Assembly (NCBI GenBank): GCA_015709615.1
Contig: CP054179.1
Location: forward strand, 2,976,001 to 3,040,000
Origin: Gammaproteobacteria bacterium
Lineage (GTDB): Bacteria > Pseudomonadota > Gammaproteobacteria > Burkholderiales > Nitrosomonadaceae
Length of the DNA: 64,000 nucleotides
Reading direction: 5' to 3'
Part shown: in pieces, positions 32,646 to 41,428 of the stretch
Position numbering within the stretch: position 1 is the stretch's first letter
Layout: every line of letters begins with the position of its first letter
Position numbers and translations under genes: made by a program
Notes under the pieces: model-generated
The model's input: only the letters and a program-made list of their open reading frames with translations
What the model was told of the DNA's origin: nothing
Databases searched by the model: none

Positions 32646-33344
32646 ATGTCACGCCAATCGAGCTTTGCAGATCTTGACTACAATCACAAGAAACGCCGGA
32701 CACGCCGGGAGGTTTTTTTAAGCGAGATGGAAGGGGTTACCCTGGGCAGCGTTGCTGCCGCAAATTGAACGGCATTATCCCAAGATAGGGAGGCGGGGCT
32801 GCCAGCCGATGGCGCTGGGGAATATGTTTCGTATCTACTGCCTGCAGAATTGGTTCAACCTGTCAGACCGGCAGACGGAAGATACCCTGTACGAGATCGA
32901 GAGCATGCGGCGCTTTGCGGGATTCGGCTGGATTACCGATGCCCTGCCGGACGAGACCACGATACTGAATTTCCGTCATCTTTTGGAGAAGTACGAATTG
33001 ACGGCGGTATTGCTGGAAGCGATCAATGCCCACCTTAAGACCCAAGGGCTGTTAGTTTCCAAAGGTACTATGGTAGATGCCACACTTATTCATGCGCCAA
33101 GTTCGACCAAGAATCGGGAACAGGCACGTGATCCTGAGATGCACCAGACGAAGAAGGGAAAGCAATGGTACTTTGGCATGAAGGTGCATGTTGGGGCCGA
33201 TGTGGATTGCGGGGCGGTGCACGCGGTTAAAATTACCGCCACCAACGAAGCCGATATCAATGTTCTGCCCAAGCTATTGCGGGCGGAAGACGAGGTTATA
33301 TTTAATGAGCCGGGCTACACAGCGATGAATACAAACGCGGATCG
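32646..33344 (+). pseudogene. IS5-type transposase, frameshifted and truncated
   Basis: The frame from ATG 32646 (MSRQSSFADLDYNHKKRRTRREVFLSEME) shifts near 32741. The adjacent frame continues as LLPQIERHYPKIGRRGCQPMALGNMFRIYCLQNWFNLSD, ALPDETTILNFRHLLEKY, GTMVDATLIHAPSSTKN and DPEMHQTKKGKQWYFGMKVHVG. These are IS5-family DDE features. At 33345 the sequence is cut by an IS3-type element, and no IS5 remainder is found on the other side. The left end probably lies near 32549-32570 (GGACTCTGAAAAAG). Confidence 0.85.
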
Positions 33345-33394
33345 TGAATCGCCCCGGGATTTCCGGAGATAAAATGATTTGAGAGGAGGAGAAG

Positions 33395-33637
33395 ATGAAG
33401 AATCAAATCAGTTATTCACCGGAAGTACGGGAACGAGCGGTAAGATTGGTATTCGAGCAGCAAAAGAAGCATGAATCGCAATGGCCGGCGATCAAAACAA
33501 TAGCATCGAAGATTGGCTGCACGGCGGAAACGTTGCGGGCATGGGTAAGAAGAGCGGAGAGGGATCAGGGAATTCGAGGCGGTATGTCGACATCGGCATA
33601 TTTCGCACAGGCGGAGCTCGACCGCCGGTCGAAATGA
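33395..33637 (+). pseudogene. IS3-type OrfA with internal deletion
   Basis: The product starts MKNQISYSPEVRERAVRLVFEQQKKHESQWPAIKTIASKIGCTAETLRAWVRRAE, a normal OrfA HTH. It then jumps from RGGMST straight to SAYFAQAELDRRSK. The leucine-zipper segment expected between (about 30 residues) is missing in frame. It is probably not functional as an OrfA dimer. Confidence 0.75.
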
Positions 33638-33646
33638 CGATGGTAT

Positions 33647-34459
33647 TTGTCGATAGAGACAAAGCGGCATCAGGATCGATTGCCCGAACGTATCAAGCGG
33701 GATATAAAGCTGGCGACTGAAATACAACGGATTTGGGAAAGCAACTTCCGGGTTTATGGTGCTCGTAAAGTATGGCGGCAATTGTTGCGAGAAGGCATTG
33801 GCGTTGCCCGTTGCACCGTTGAGCGGTTGATGAAGAAGCTTGGGATGCAAGGTATCCGGCGCGGTAAGAGGTGCCGGACAACCGTTGCAGATGACTTACT
33901 TGCCTGTCCAGCCGACAAAGTCAATCGGCAATTTGTAGCCACTCGTCCGAATCAGCTGTGGTTCGCGGATATTACCTTTGTTGCAACGTGGACGGGGTTT
34001 GTTTATGTGGCTTTTATAACTGATGTTTCTGCCCGGTACATTGTTGGCTGGCGGGTCAGCCGGTCATTGCGCACCGATTTAGTACTGGATGCATTGGAAC
34101 AGGCACTGTGGGCGCGGCGGAAAATCGAGGGATTAATTCATCATAGCGACCACGGTTGTCAATATTTGTCGATTCGCTATACGGAACGCCTGATTGAGGC
34201 CAATATTGAAGCTTCTGTTGGTAGTGTCGGGGATTCTTATGACAATGCACTGGCTGAAACAGTTAACGGACTATATAAGACCGAGGTTATCCGGCATCAC
34301 GGCCCTTGGCGCAATATCGACGATGTGGAGTTTGCGACCTTGGAATGGGTCGATTGGTTTAACAATCGCCGGTTACTGGAGCCGATCGAAAATATCCCGC
34401 CGGCAGAATTTGAAATGGCATATTATCGTCAAGTAAGGGAGCCAACCAATACGGTTTGA
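33647..34459 (+). pseudogene. IS3-type OrfB transposase, N-terminus damaged
   Basis: The frame covers the rve catalytic domain: RPNQLWFADITFVATWTGFVYVAFITDVSARYIVGW (Asp), LIHHSDHGCQYLSIRY (Asp) and GDSYDNALAETVNGLYKTEVI (Glu). The usual N-terminal region after MVFVDR is missing or in another frame, joining directly to KRHQDRLPERIKRDIKLATEIQRIWE. The catalytic core is intact, but the protein is unlikely to be made normally from this copy. Confidence 0.75.
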
Positions 34460-34495
34460 CTCAAGACAAATAGTCTCCGGAAATACCGGGGCGAT

Positions 34496-34966
34496 TCATT
34501 CTAAGTATTTCCATGCAGAGAAGGTGGCGCCTTGCCCAATGACTGTGCCGTCAGATTTACAGATATTCCAAATAAGAATCGGATCGGCCAGAAAACGTTG
34601 GCCGGTGCTGGAGATTCTGATACCGCTGTAATCAGCAATGTAACCTTGCTTTTTCACTTGTTCCAGCATGCGGGCACGTCCTTCCCGTTTGGCGGGTTCC
34701 GCTGTCAAGCGAGATGGGGTTTGTGTAAATTGCTGCCAATTCATCGCCCATAAATCGAGCGCTGCCTGATTGCCGTAATTCAAAACCGGATCGTCTTCCG
34801 CACCGTGCGATGCTACTACAAATGTGCTGTTGAATAGCCGCTCCGCTTGTTTCAGCGGCGTGCCCGTGCGTTCAATCAACTCCTGCTGCACCCAGTGTGC
34901 GTAGCTATCGAGCAAATACTGGCACCATTGCACCATTTCGGGATCAGTCCAGTTGGTTTGCATCAT
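34496..34966 (-). CDS. MEKHLA domain protein
   Basis: The 156-residue protein contains LIERTGTPLKQAERLFNSTFVVASHGAEDDPVLNYGNQAALDLW, then TAEPAKREGRARMLEQVKKQGYIADYSGIRISSTGQRFLADPILIWNI. This is the MEKHLA family (PF08670), a PAS-like sensor domain first noted in plant HD-ZIP III proteins. The last codon plus stop abut the end of the IS3 element, whose terminal TCA supplies the stop. The final residues may therefore differ from the ancestral protein. Confidence 0.85.
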   Translation of the reverse strand: MMQTNWTDPEMVQWCQYLLDSYAHWVQQELIERTGTPLKQAERLFNSTFVVASHGAEDDPVLNYGNQAALDLWAMNWQQFTQTPSRLTAEPAKREGRARMLEQVKKQGYIADYSGIRISSTGQRFLADPILIWNICKSDGTVIGQGATFSAWKYLE

Positions 34967-35040
34967 ATCCGGTATCGGAATGTAAATTTAACTGAGTTTG
35001 GGGTGCGGTGATTTTGTTGCGAGCCAATCATGTGCAAGAA

Positions 35041-37626
35041 TTACAACCCCAAATAGCCTTTTGCGATTCGATAATAAACTGTCCGTAAGGGCTTGTCTTC
35101 GCGTGTGATGGTCATACTTTGTACCGGGCCGGGCTGGTCGAGTAATCGGGCAATGTCGTTGCCTGCGCGATCACGTTCCAGGTGCTGCGGCTCCATGCCA
35201 ATCAGGATGATCGGCCGGGTGGTCGGCGGTTCCGATGGGTGCCAGACTTGGTACATGGCGCCGCTGTCGCCAAACATATTGCGTGAACGAATATCCATCG
35301 GTTCTCCCTGCCGATTGTAAAAATACATCGCGCTGGCGACCGACCATTTGCTCATGCCGACAACGAGCGGTTTTTGTCCGCTTTGCTGTTGTACATCGGC
35401 GGCAATTTTTTCGATCTCGCTGGTGGTTTCGCGCCAATAATAACGGCTCATGAATGACGGGTAGGGGATACCTGGAATCCCGAGCACTACGTAATGCAGT
35501 GTTAAAGCATAGACCACAATGGAAATGGCGATGGTCGGTTTCCAGGCGGCTTGAATGCGGCCCGCTATGCTGCGCGGATTGACGATTTGTCCCATCATCC
35601 ATGCCATGGTAGGCACTATGGCCAGCCATAGGGGAGCTGTCCAGTGAAAGCGCAATGAGTCGAGTGTGCTCAGAACAAAAAATATGACCAGCGGTACGCC
35701 CGTGAAGAGGCATATAAATAAAGTGCGTCTGCGCGCCGTCTCGCTACCGTTCGGTTGATGCTTGGGCCACAGCGCCCAAAGTGCGGCGGCTAAACCCACA
35801 GGTGTTAGCAGTACCAGCAGATCGACGAACAGGAGATGGGGGGAAAACAAATCATCGCCGACACCGCGCGCGCGCGATGACTGAAACACGATCGAAGACC
35901 AGTGATGTTCCATGTTCCAGATAATAACCGGGGAAAACAGTATCAGCGCCAGCAATGCCGCAAGGTACGGATGGGGGCGGATCAACCAGCGGCGTGCAAC
36001 CGGATCGACGAGCGTGAATAATAGCGCGGCTATACCGAGCAATCCGAGCGTATATTTGGACAAAATGCCGAGACCGAATGCGATTCCCATGCCCAGCCAC
36101 GCTGAGCTGCGGTTTGCAACTAAGGTGCGTTCCATGTAATAGAGCGTGGCGGCCCAGGCGGCCATTACTGGAGCATCGGTTGTCATGAGAAAGCCGGTGG
36201 CAAAGGTGAACGGCAGAATAGCCAGCAGCAGCGCGGTGCGCATGGCGGTCGATTTGTCGTACAGATTCTGCGCCAACGCATACAGAAATCCCATCGTGAT
36301 CAGGCCGCAAAGAAATGCGCCGATTCTTACAGCGAATTCGGTATTACCGGCGGCTGCGGTGCCGAGCCAGATCAGCCATGCCACCATGGGCGGATGGTCG
36401 TAGAAACTTAAATCCATGTGCTGGGCGTAGTTCCAGTAATACGCTTCGTCCGGAATCAGCTCCGTTTGGCCGAGATAAATCAGACGCAGCAATACGATGA
36501 GCGCCACGATGCCAATCGAAGCAACGCGCCAGTGTATATCCGGAGCGGGTGAATTCTGTGTCGCGGATGGCAAGTAAAAGATGGATCCCAGGTAGACTAT
36601 GATTGTGCTAATCGCGATAGCGGGAAAAATAGCCAATAGCGGCGGCGCATGCCAATCATAAACCAGCAAAGCCAATAAGCCGCCGCGCGTGAACAGCGCA
36701 ATGCCGGCGAGTGCGGCAAAACGGCCAATCAAGCGCCAGTGCAATGGGCCCGCCGGTTGCAGCCGGAATGAATCGCGTAAATTGAATACGCACACTGTGG
36801 CGGCAACCAGAAAGCTCGCGATATGCGCCAAAGCCAGCCCGGCGCCGCTACTTATCAAGAGCTGGTAGATGGCAATATCGATCAGTGCGCAGAACAGGCC
36901 GGTTGCCGCGTACCGGCTGGCATCCTGAGCAGCCACTGCACCGCCAGCCAGCGCCATTAACCGATGTAAATAAGCCCATTGGTGATGAAACGACAATTTC
37001 GAGGTGCCGCGTGTCCGGTCGCGAAAGCAAATCGGTATCTCGATAACTTTCAGTTTTCCTTGTCCGGCCATCAACATTTCCAGCAGAATCTTATAGCCGC
37101 GCGCTTGTCCGGAAACGGCCGATGCCAGTTCACGGCGGAAAGCGAAAAAGCCGGAAGTGGCATCGTTGACATCGCACAATGGGCGCGCCAGCGAGCCGCC
37201 AATGCGCGATAGCCATTGCCGGTACCACGGCCAGCCCTCGGTGCTGCCGCCGGGAACATAGCGGCTGCCGATCGCGATATCGTGACTGCCGTTTATTACC
37301 GGTTCGACCAGCGCGCCAAGGCGCTCGGGCGGATGACTCAAATCGGCATCCATGACGACAATGACTTCGCTCTGCGCGGCGGCTGCGCCAGCCAGAATCG
37401 ATGCGATCAAGTCGGGTTTTTCGGTGCGTTCGATCAACCTCACGCGTGCTTTCGTTTCCCATGCATGAATTTTTTCAGGTGTGCCGTCGCGCGAACCGTC
37501 GTCGACGAAAATGACTTCAAAGCGGTCCGGCGGTAGATTCAGCGCAAACAGTGATGTCAATAAAGGATCGATGTTGTCGGCTTCATTCAATGTCGGAATG
37601 ACAATGGAAAATTGTGTTGAGGGCAT
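35041..37626 (-). CDS. GT2-GtrA-GT39 fusion glycosyltransferase
   Basis: The 861-residue membrane protein has three parts. Residues 1-235 are a DPM1-like GT2 domain (FSIVIPTLNEADNIDPLLTSLF, FVDDGSRDGT, VVMDADLSHPPERL) that makes polyprenyl-phosphate sugar. Residues 240-365 are a GtrA-like four-helix domain (SRYAATGLFCALIDIAIYQLL). From 370 comes an ArnT/PMT_2-type GT39 with TELIPDEAYYWNYAQHMDLSFYDHPPMVAW, the acidic motif that binds acceptor and lipid donor. One polypeptide could thus make, flip and transfer a sugar, for example onto lipid A or a protein. It stands alone, divergent from the polysaccharide cluster. Confidence 0.9.
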   Translation of the reverse strand: MPSTQFSIVIPTLNEADNIDPLLTSLFALNLPPDRFEVIFVDDGSRDGTPEKIHAWETKARVRLIERTEKPDLIASILAGAAAAQSEVIVVMDADLSHPPERLGALVEPVINGSHDIAIGSRYVPGGSTEGWPWYRQWLSRIGGSLARPLCDVNDATSGFFAFRRELASAVSGQARGYKILLEMLMAGQGKLKVIEIPICFRDRTRGTSKLSFHHQWAYLHRLMALAGGAVAAQDASRYAATGLFCALIDIAIYQLLISSGAGLALAHIASFLVAATVCVFNLRDSFRLQPAGPLHWRLIGRFAALAGIALFTRGGLLALLVYDWHAPPLLAIFPAIAISTIIVYLGSIFYLPSATQNSPAPDIHWRVASIGIVALIVLLRLIYLGQTELIPDEAYYWNYAQHMDLSFYDHPPMVAWLIWLGTAAAGNTEFAVRIGAFLCGLITMGFLYALAQNLYDKSTAMRTALLLAILPFTFATGFLMTTDAPVMAAWAATLYYMERTLVANRSSAWLGMGIAFGLGILSKYTLGLLGIAALLFTLVDPVARRWLIRPHPYLAALLALILFSPVIIWNMEHHWSSIVFQSSRARGVGDDLFSPHLLFVDLLVLLTPVGLAAALWALWPKHQPNGSETARRRTLFICLFTGVPLVIFFVLSTLDSLRFHWTAPLWLAIVPTMAWMMGQIVNPRSIAGRIQAAWKPTIAISIVVYALTLHYVVLGIPGIPYPSFMSRYYWRETTSEIEKIAADVQQQSGQKPLVVGMSKWSVASAMYFYNRQGEPMDIRSRNMFGDSGAMYQVWHPSEPPTTRPIILIGMEPQHLERDRAGNDIARLLDQPGPVQSMTITREDKPLRTVYYRIAKGYLGL

Positions 37627-37889
37627 CTCTGAAAGTGAAGGAAGTTAGTTTTCTTGATTGTCGGAACAAATGTGAATTTCTAATAAAGGCGTGAAAATAC
37701 TTTCGCAGCTTGTATTCACAACATCTTCACTAAGGTTATTTTAACATTATGTGACAAGTTGAATTGTAATTGTAACTAAGTTAGGTGTTTGAGGAAAAAT
37801 GATTTATTAGACATGACAATAAAATAACGCGCGCCTGGAAGCCGATGATGTAATGAGATCGCTGCCAGTATAAATGAGGAAAACTAAAA

Positions 37890-39194
37890 ATGGGGATTGA
37901 TTTAGGGTTTGACAGGATCATCCGGGATTTAAGCGGTGCGAGATGGATTCTTTCGCAATTAACGGAAGATGATACGGCAGCAACGTCGATTCATCGCGAT
38001 TTCCGGCGTGTCGTTTGGCGCGAAGCCAATTGGGTGGATCGCAGTATCATGCTGCTGGTGTTACCGCTTCTGCCTTTCTTAATAATCATTCTGACAACAG
38101 TTTTCACGGCACTCAATGGATACGCTATAAAAAAACGGACGGGGAAAGGAATTATCCGGCAAGTTTATGAACAAATCGGTGTTGCATGCCGTTGTGCGAT
38201 TTTGCCGCCCTGGTACTACATCTTTGAGCTGCACGATGACGCGAAACGGCAGCACGCCAATGAATATCTTAACCGCTTCGAAACGAAAGCGGCGATCTAC
38301 CGCTTCATGCGCGACTATAACGGCGGACTTCCTGTTCCTGCCGAACGCAGTACGCAATGCATCCGCGATAAGACGCTTTTTATGGCGCATTGCCGGAAAA
38401 ACGGCGTAACCGCAGCACCCATCCTTTGGATAATCCGGAATGAAGAGATTAGGCCGGTGGATTGGGACCGGTCTGATTTTCCCGAGTTCGATCTTTTTGT
38501 CAAACCGCTCAACGGGCAAGGCGGCAGAGGTACGATACGCTGGGATTATCTGGGTTCCGGACAATTTCTCTGCAACGACGGAAGCCGCGCCAATGGAAGC
38601 CAGGTGCTTGAAATTCTGCGGAAGAATTCGGAGCACACGGCTTATATCGTGCAGCCGCGGTTGGTCAATCACCCCGAAATTACCGATCTGGCCTGTGGCG
38701 CGCTGGCGACCGTGCGCGTTATGAGCTGCCGCAATGAAACGGGCGGTTACGAAGTCACCAATGCAGTCTTCCGCATGAAGCGATACGCCGATGTGATCGT
38801 CGATAACTATCACGCCGGCGGTATCGCGGCCAATGTCGATATCAATACCGGTGTGCTGGGGGAAGGCACGCGCGGCGGCTGGGGAGTGGTAACCGATGGC
38901 TGGTACGAGCAGCATCCTCTATCCCATACGGCGATTTCACAGCGCAAGCTTCCTTGCTGGGAAACGATGGTTGATTTTGTGCAGGACGCACACAATCGCC
39001 TTTTTCCGGATCAAGTCGTCATCGGCTGGGATGTCGCCATACTCGAAAATGGCCCGTGTTTGATTGAAGCCAATAAAGCACCGGATTTGGACATCATTCA
39101 ACGCGCCCAGAAAGGACCGCTGGGTAATGAGCGGCTCGGGAAACTCCTGGCATTCAATCTGCAACGGACCATCGCAACCCAGTACGCGCATTGA
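37890..39194 (+). CDS. Sugar-transfer-associated ATP-grasp protein
   Basis: The 434-residue protein has a hydrophobic N-terminal segment (SIMLLVLPLLPFLIIILTTVFTAL) and then an ATP-grasp domain: FPEFDLFVKPLNGQGGRGTIRWDY (glycine-rich ATP loop) and VVIGWDVAILENGPCLIEANKAPDLDII (metal-binding Glu/Asn). This fits the ATPgrasp_ST family (PF14397) found in surface polysaccharide clusters. It probably forms an amide or ester bond on a sugar or lipid carrier (inference). It is the first gene of the plus-strand polysaccharide group. Confidence 0.85.
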   Translation: MGIDLGFDRIIRDLSGARWILSQLTEDDTAATSIHRDFRRVVWREANWVDRSIMLLVLPLLPFLIIILTTVFTALNGYAIKKRTGKGIIRQVYEQIGVACRCAILPPWYYIFELHDDAKRQHANEYLNRFETKAAIYRFMRDYNGGLPVPAERSTQCIRDKTLFMAHCRKNGVTAAPILWIIRNEEIRPVDWDRSDFPEFDLFVKPLNGQGGRGTIRWDYLGSGQFLCNDGSRANGSQVLEILRKNSEHTAYIVQPRLVNHPEITDLACGALATVRVMSCRNETGGYEVTNAVFRMKRYADVIVDNYHAGGIAANVDINTGVLGEGTRGGWGVVTDGWYEQHPLSHTAISQRKLPCWETMVDFVQDAHNRLFPDQVVIGWDVAILENGPCLIEANKAPDLDIIQRAQKGPLGNERLGKLLAFNLQRTIATQYAH

Positions 39195-39328
39195 TCGAAG
39201 GTGAGCGTTTTACGGCGCCGGTTTTAAAGAATGTTTAATCGGTTAATACGTCTTTTAATAAAATGAGCATAATCCAGTATAATTCGCTGCCGGATTATTT
39301 TCGTTTCTGAATAAGTCGAGGATATAGC

Positions 39329-40282
39329 ATGATAAATGAGCAGCATGTTTCTAAAAGCGATGAAACTGAAATCCTGAAAATGCTCACCATTGAACCGGGT
39401 ATGGACATGTCGTCGCCCGAGGTACAGCGCGCGGCTATTCAAACGCTGGAAGAGGGCGGCCTTATTTATCTCCCCAAAGGAGGGTTTGAGCTTTCCGAAC
39501 GGGAACGGGAATTGATATCCAATACAGCTAATATCCTGACGCAAGTGCCCGATGTTGAAAACGGTAAACCTACGATTATTTTCGATCCGAAAAACGGGCA
39601 TATCAAGAAATATCATTACGCACAAATACACGGCAAAATGGTGCGAGCCCAGATCAAGGATACGGCCCGTGTCGATCTTGAAGCGATTATGGCGCGTTAT
39701 GGGCAATGGACCGAAAGTGTCATCACCCAATTGTTTCCCAGCTATCGCCAGTCGTTAGACCGCAAACGGGTTACCTACCGGCCTTTTGCGCGCAACAGCA
39801 CGCAGGCTCTCCATATCGACTCAAGCTACGGTTACCCGACGCAAGGACGCAGTATGCTGCGTGTTTTCACCAACATCAATCCGGCGGATCGATTGCGCAT
39901 CTGGCAGCTCGGCGAACCTTTTGAACCTTTTGTGCAACGCTTTCTCCCCGGTGTACATGTCAAAAGTCCATCCTGGTTTTCTAAGCTGTTGGCTCAGCTC
40001 GGTATCGTCGATGGCGTTAAGACCAAGTATGATCAATACATCGCGGCGCTGCGCGCGCTTGGAATGCGCGATAAGGAATATCAGACTACGGCGCCGCGCC
40101 AACTGATGGAATTCCCTGCCGGATCAAGTTGGATTGCGATTACCGATTTGGTGCTGCACGGTGCGATATCGGGACAGCATAGTTTGGATCGGACATTTTA
40201 TTTGCCGGTCGAAGCGATGAACGATCCGGCGCGCTCACCGCTGCGCATCCTGGAAAGATTGACCGGTGAAGCGCTGACATGA
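39329..40282 (+). CDS. kdoO: Kdo 3-hydroxylase family dioxygenase
   Basis: The 317-residue protein contains RNSTQALHIDSSYGYPTQGRSMLRVFTNINP with the HxD pair of Fe(II)/2-oxoglutarate dioxygenases, and VLHGAISGQHSLDRTFYLP with the distal His and a 2OG-binding Arg. The family (Kdo_hydroxy, PF11004) converts Kdo to Ko in lipopolysaccharide inner core. Its place beside nonulosonic-acid-type genes suggests a core or capsule linkage sugar as substrate. A terminator-like gap of 135 bases precedes it. Confidence 0.88.
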   Translation: MINEQHVSKSDETEILKMLTIEPGMDMSSPEVQRAAIQTLEEGGLIYLPKGGFELSERERELISNTANILTQVPDVENGKPTIIFDPKNGHIKKYHYAQIHGKMVRAQIKDTARVDLEAIMARYGQWTESVITQLFPSYRQSLDRKRVTYRPFARNSTQALHIDSSYGYPTQGRSMLRVFTNINPADRLRIWQLGEPFEPFVQRFLPGVHVKSPSWFSKLLAQLGIVDGVKTKYDQYIAALRALGMRDKEYQTTAPRQLMEFPAGSSWIAITDLVLHGAISGQHSLDRTFYLPVEAMNDPARSPLRILERLTGEALT

Positions 40283-40345
40283 GAGTGGATAACAAAGCAG
40301 GTTTGCTGTGCAAAATACATTTTGCATGAATCATTCGGGGTGGAA

Positions 40346-41428
40346 ATGAAATCGTCAGCTGAGGTGTATTTTGGCGGTCCGGATCAGCCTGCGGGTTATC
40401 TGCGCAATGTGCTGGAGGCGCACATTGCTGCTGTTCCGGCAGGCGGCTCAATCGATTGGGTCACGTACTATTTCCGTGATCTGAAACTGGCCGAAGCCCT
40501 GGTTCAAGCGCGCAAGCGCGGTGTGAACGTTACCGTAAGCCTGGCCGGTAAACCGCGCACGGCCGATGCTAACGATGACGTGATTGCCTTGCTATCGGGG
40601 CCGGAAGGTTTGGGCGATGGCTTGCATCTGGTGACATTCCCGGGGTTGCCGGCCCCATCAGGGCGGACATGGGCGCCGCAATTGCACGAAAAACTTTACT
40701 GTTTCTCGCATCCCAAACCCATTGCGTTTATCGGCTCGTTCAATCCCTCCGGAAATCAAACGGAAGAGAGGCTCGATATCATCCGTGAGATCGGCGATCA
40801 AGATAAAGGTTACAATGCGTTGATAGGACTGACCGATGCGGAGCTGGTGGCGCAACTGATAAGGCACGCGCGCAACCTGCATGAAGCGCGGCCGGGATTG
40901 TTCTACCGTTTTTCCGCGGCAGCGAATGAAGCGATCCGCAGTGGCGATACCACCCTTCATTTCTGGCCGCGCGTGCGCCCGCATCCGGTCATGCAATTTT
41001 TAAGCAAAGTAAGCGATAATGCGCATGTGCGTATTTTTGCGTCGCACATCAGGAGCGCGGCGGCGGTTAATTTTATGATCGAACTGGCGCGGCGCGGCGT
41101 GACGCTGGAGATATTCGTCGAGGCGACATACCGGCGCGTTACATCGAAGGTCGAGCAACGTTTGATGTGCGCCGGAATCCGCTTCAAACGCAGCCGGAAT
41201 GCGGAGGAGTTGCCGATGCATCTCAAATTGGTGCTGGTGGAGGATCGCGGTCAGGTATGGTCTATTTTCGGCAGTTTCAATTGGACCAATCCATCCTTCT
41301 GGCTTAACCATGAGATTGCGGCTATTTCAAGCGATCCGGAACTGTTCCGGGTATTTTCGCAGCGCTGCGACTGGATAGAAAAAAGGGATTTCGTACAACC
41401 ACTGCAAACAGATTTAGTCACTGCGTGA
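40346..41428 (+). CDS. Phospholipase D-like protein with two HKD motifs
   Basis: ATG 40346 follows GGGGTGGAA. The 360-residue product carries two HKD-type motifs: LHEKLYCFSHPKPIAFIGSFNPSGN and MHLKLVLVEDRGQVWSIFGSFNWT (HxK with downstream GSxN). No signal peptide is evident. Members act as phosphodiesterases or transphosphatidylases; in this cluster it could attach polysaccharide to a phospholipid or process an intermediate (inference). The stop overlaps the next gene's GTG as GTGA. Confidence 0.85.
   Translation: MKSSAEVYFGGPDQPAGYLRNVLEAHIAAVPAGGSIDWVTYYFRDLKLAEALVQARKRGVNVTVSLAGKPRTADANDDVIALLSGPEGLGDGLHLVTFPGLPAPSGRTWAPQLHEKLYCFSHPKPIAFIGSFNPSGNQTEERLDIIREIGDQDKGYNALIGLTDAELVAQLIRHARNLHEARPGLFYRFSAAANEAIRSGDTTLHFWPRVRPHPVMQFLSKVSDNAHVRIFASHIRSAAAVNFMIELARRGVTLEIFVEATYRRVTSKVEQRLMCAGIRFKRSRNAEELPMHLKLVLVEDRGQVWSIFGSFNWTNPSFWLNHEIAAISSDPELFRVFSQRCDWIEKRDFVQPLQTDLVTA

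Larger units (their letters stand above)
33345..34498 (+). mobile_element. Defective IS3-type insertion sequence (1154 bp)
   Basis: Terminal inverted repeats TGAATCGCCCCGGGATTTCC (left) and TGAATCGCCCCGGTATTTCC (right, read inward) bound the element. It encodes OrfA and OrfB-like frames. Flanking trinucleotides (TCG and TTC) do not match, so there is no target duplication, which suggests an adjacent deletion. The right end supplies the stop codon of the MEKHLA gene. Confidence 0.88.
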
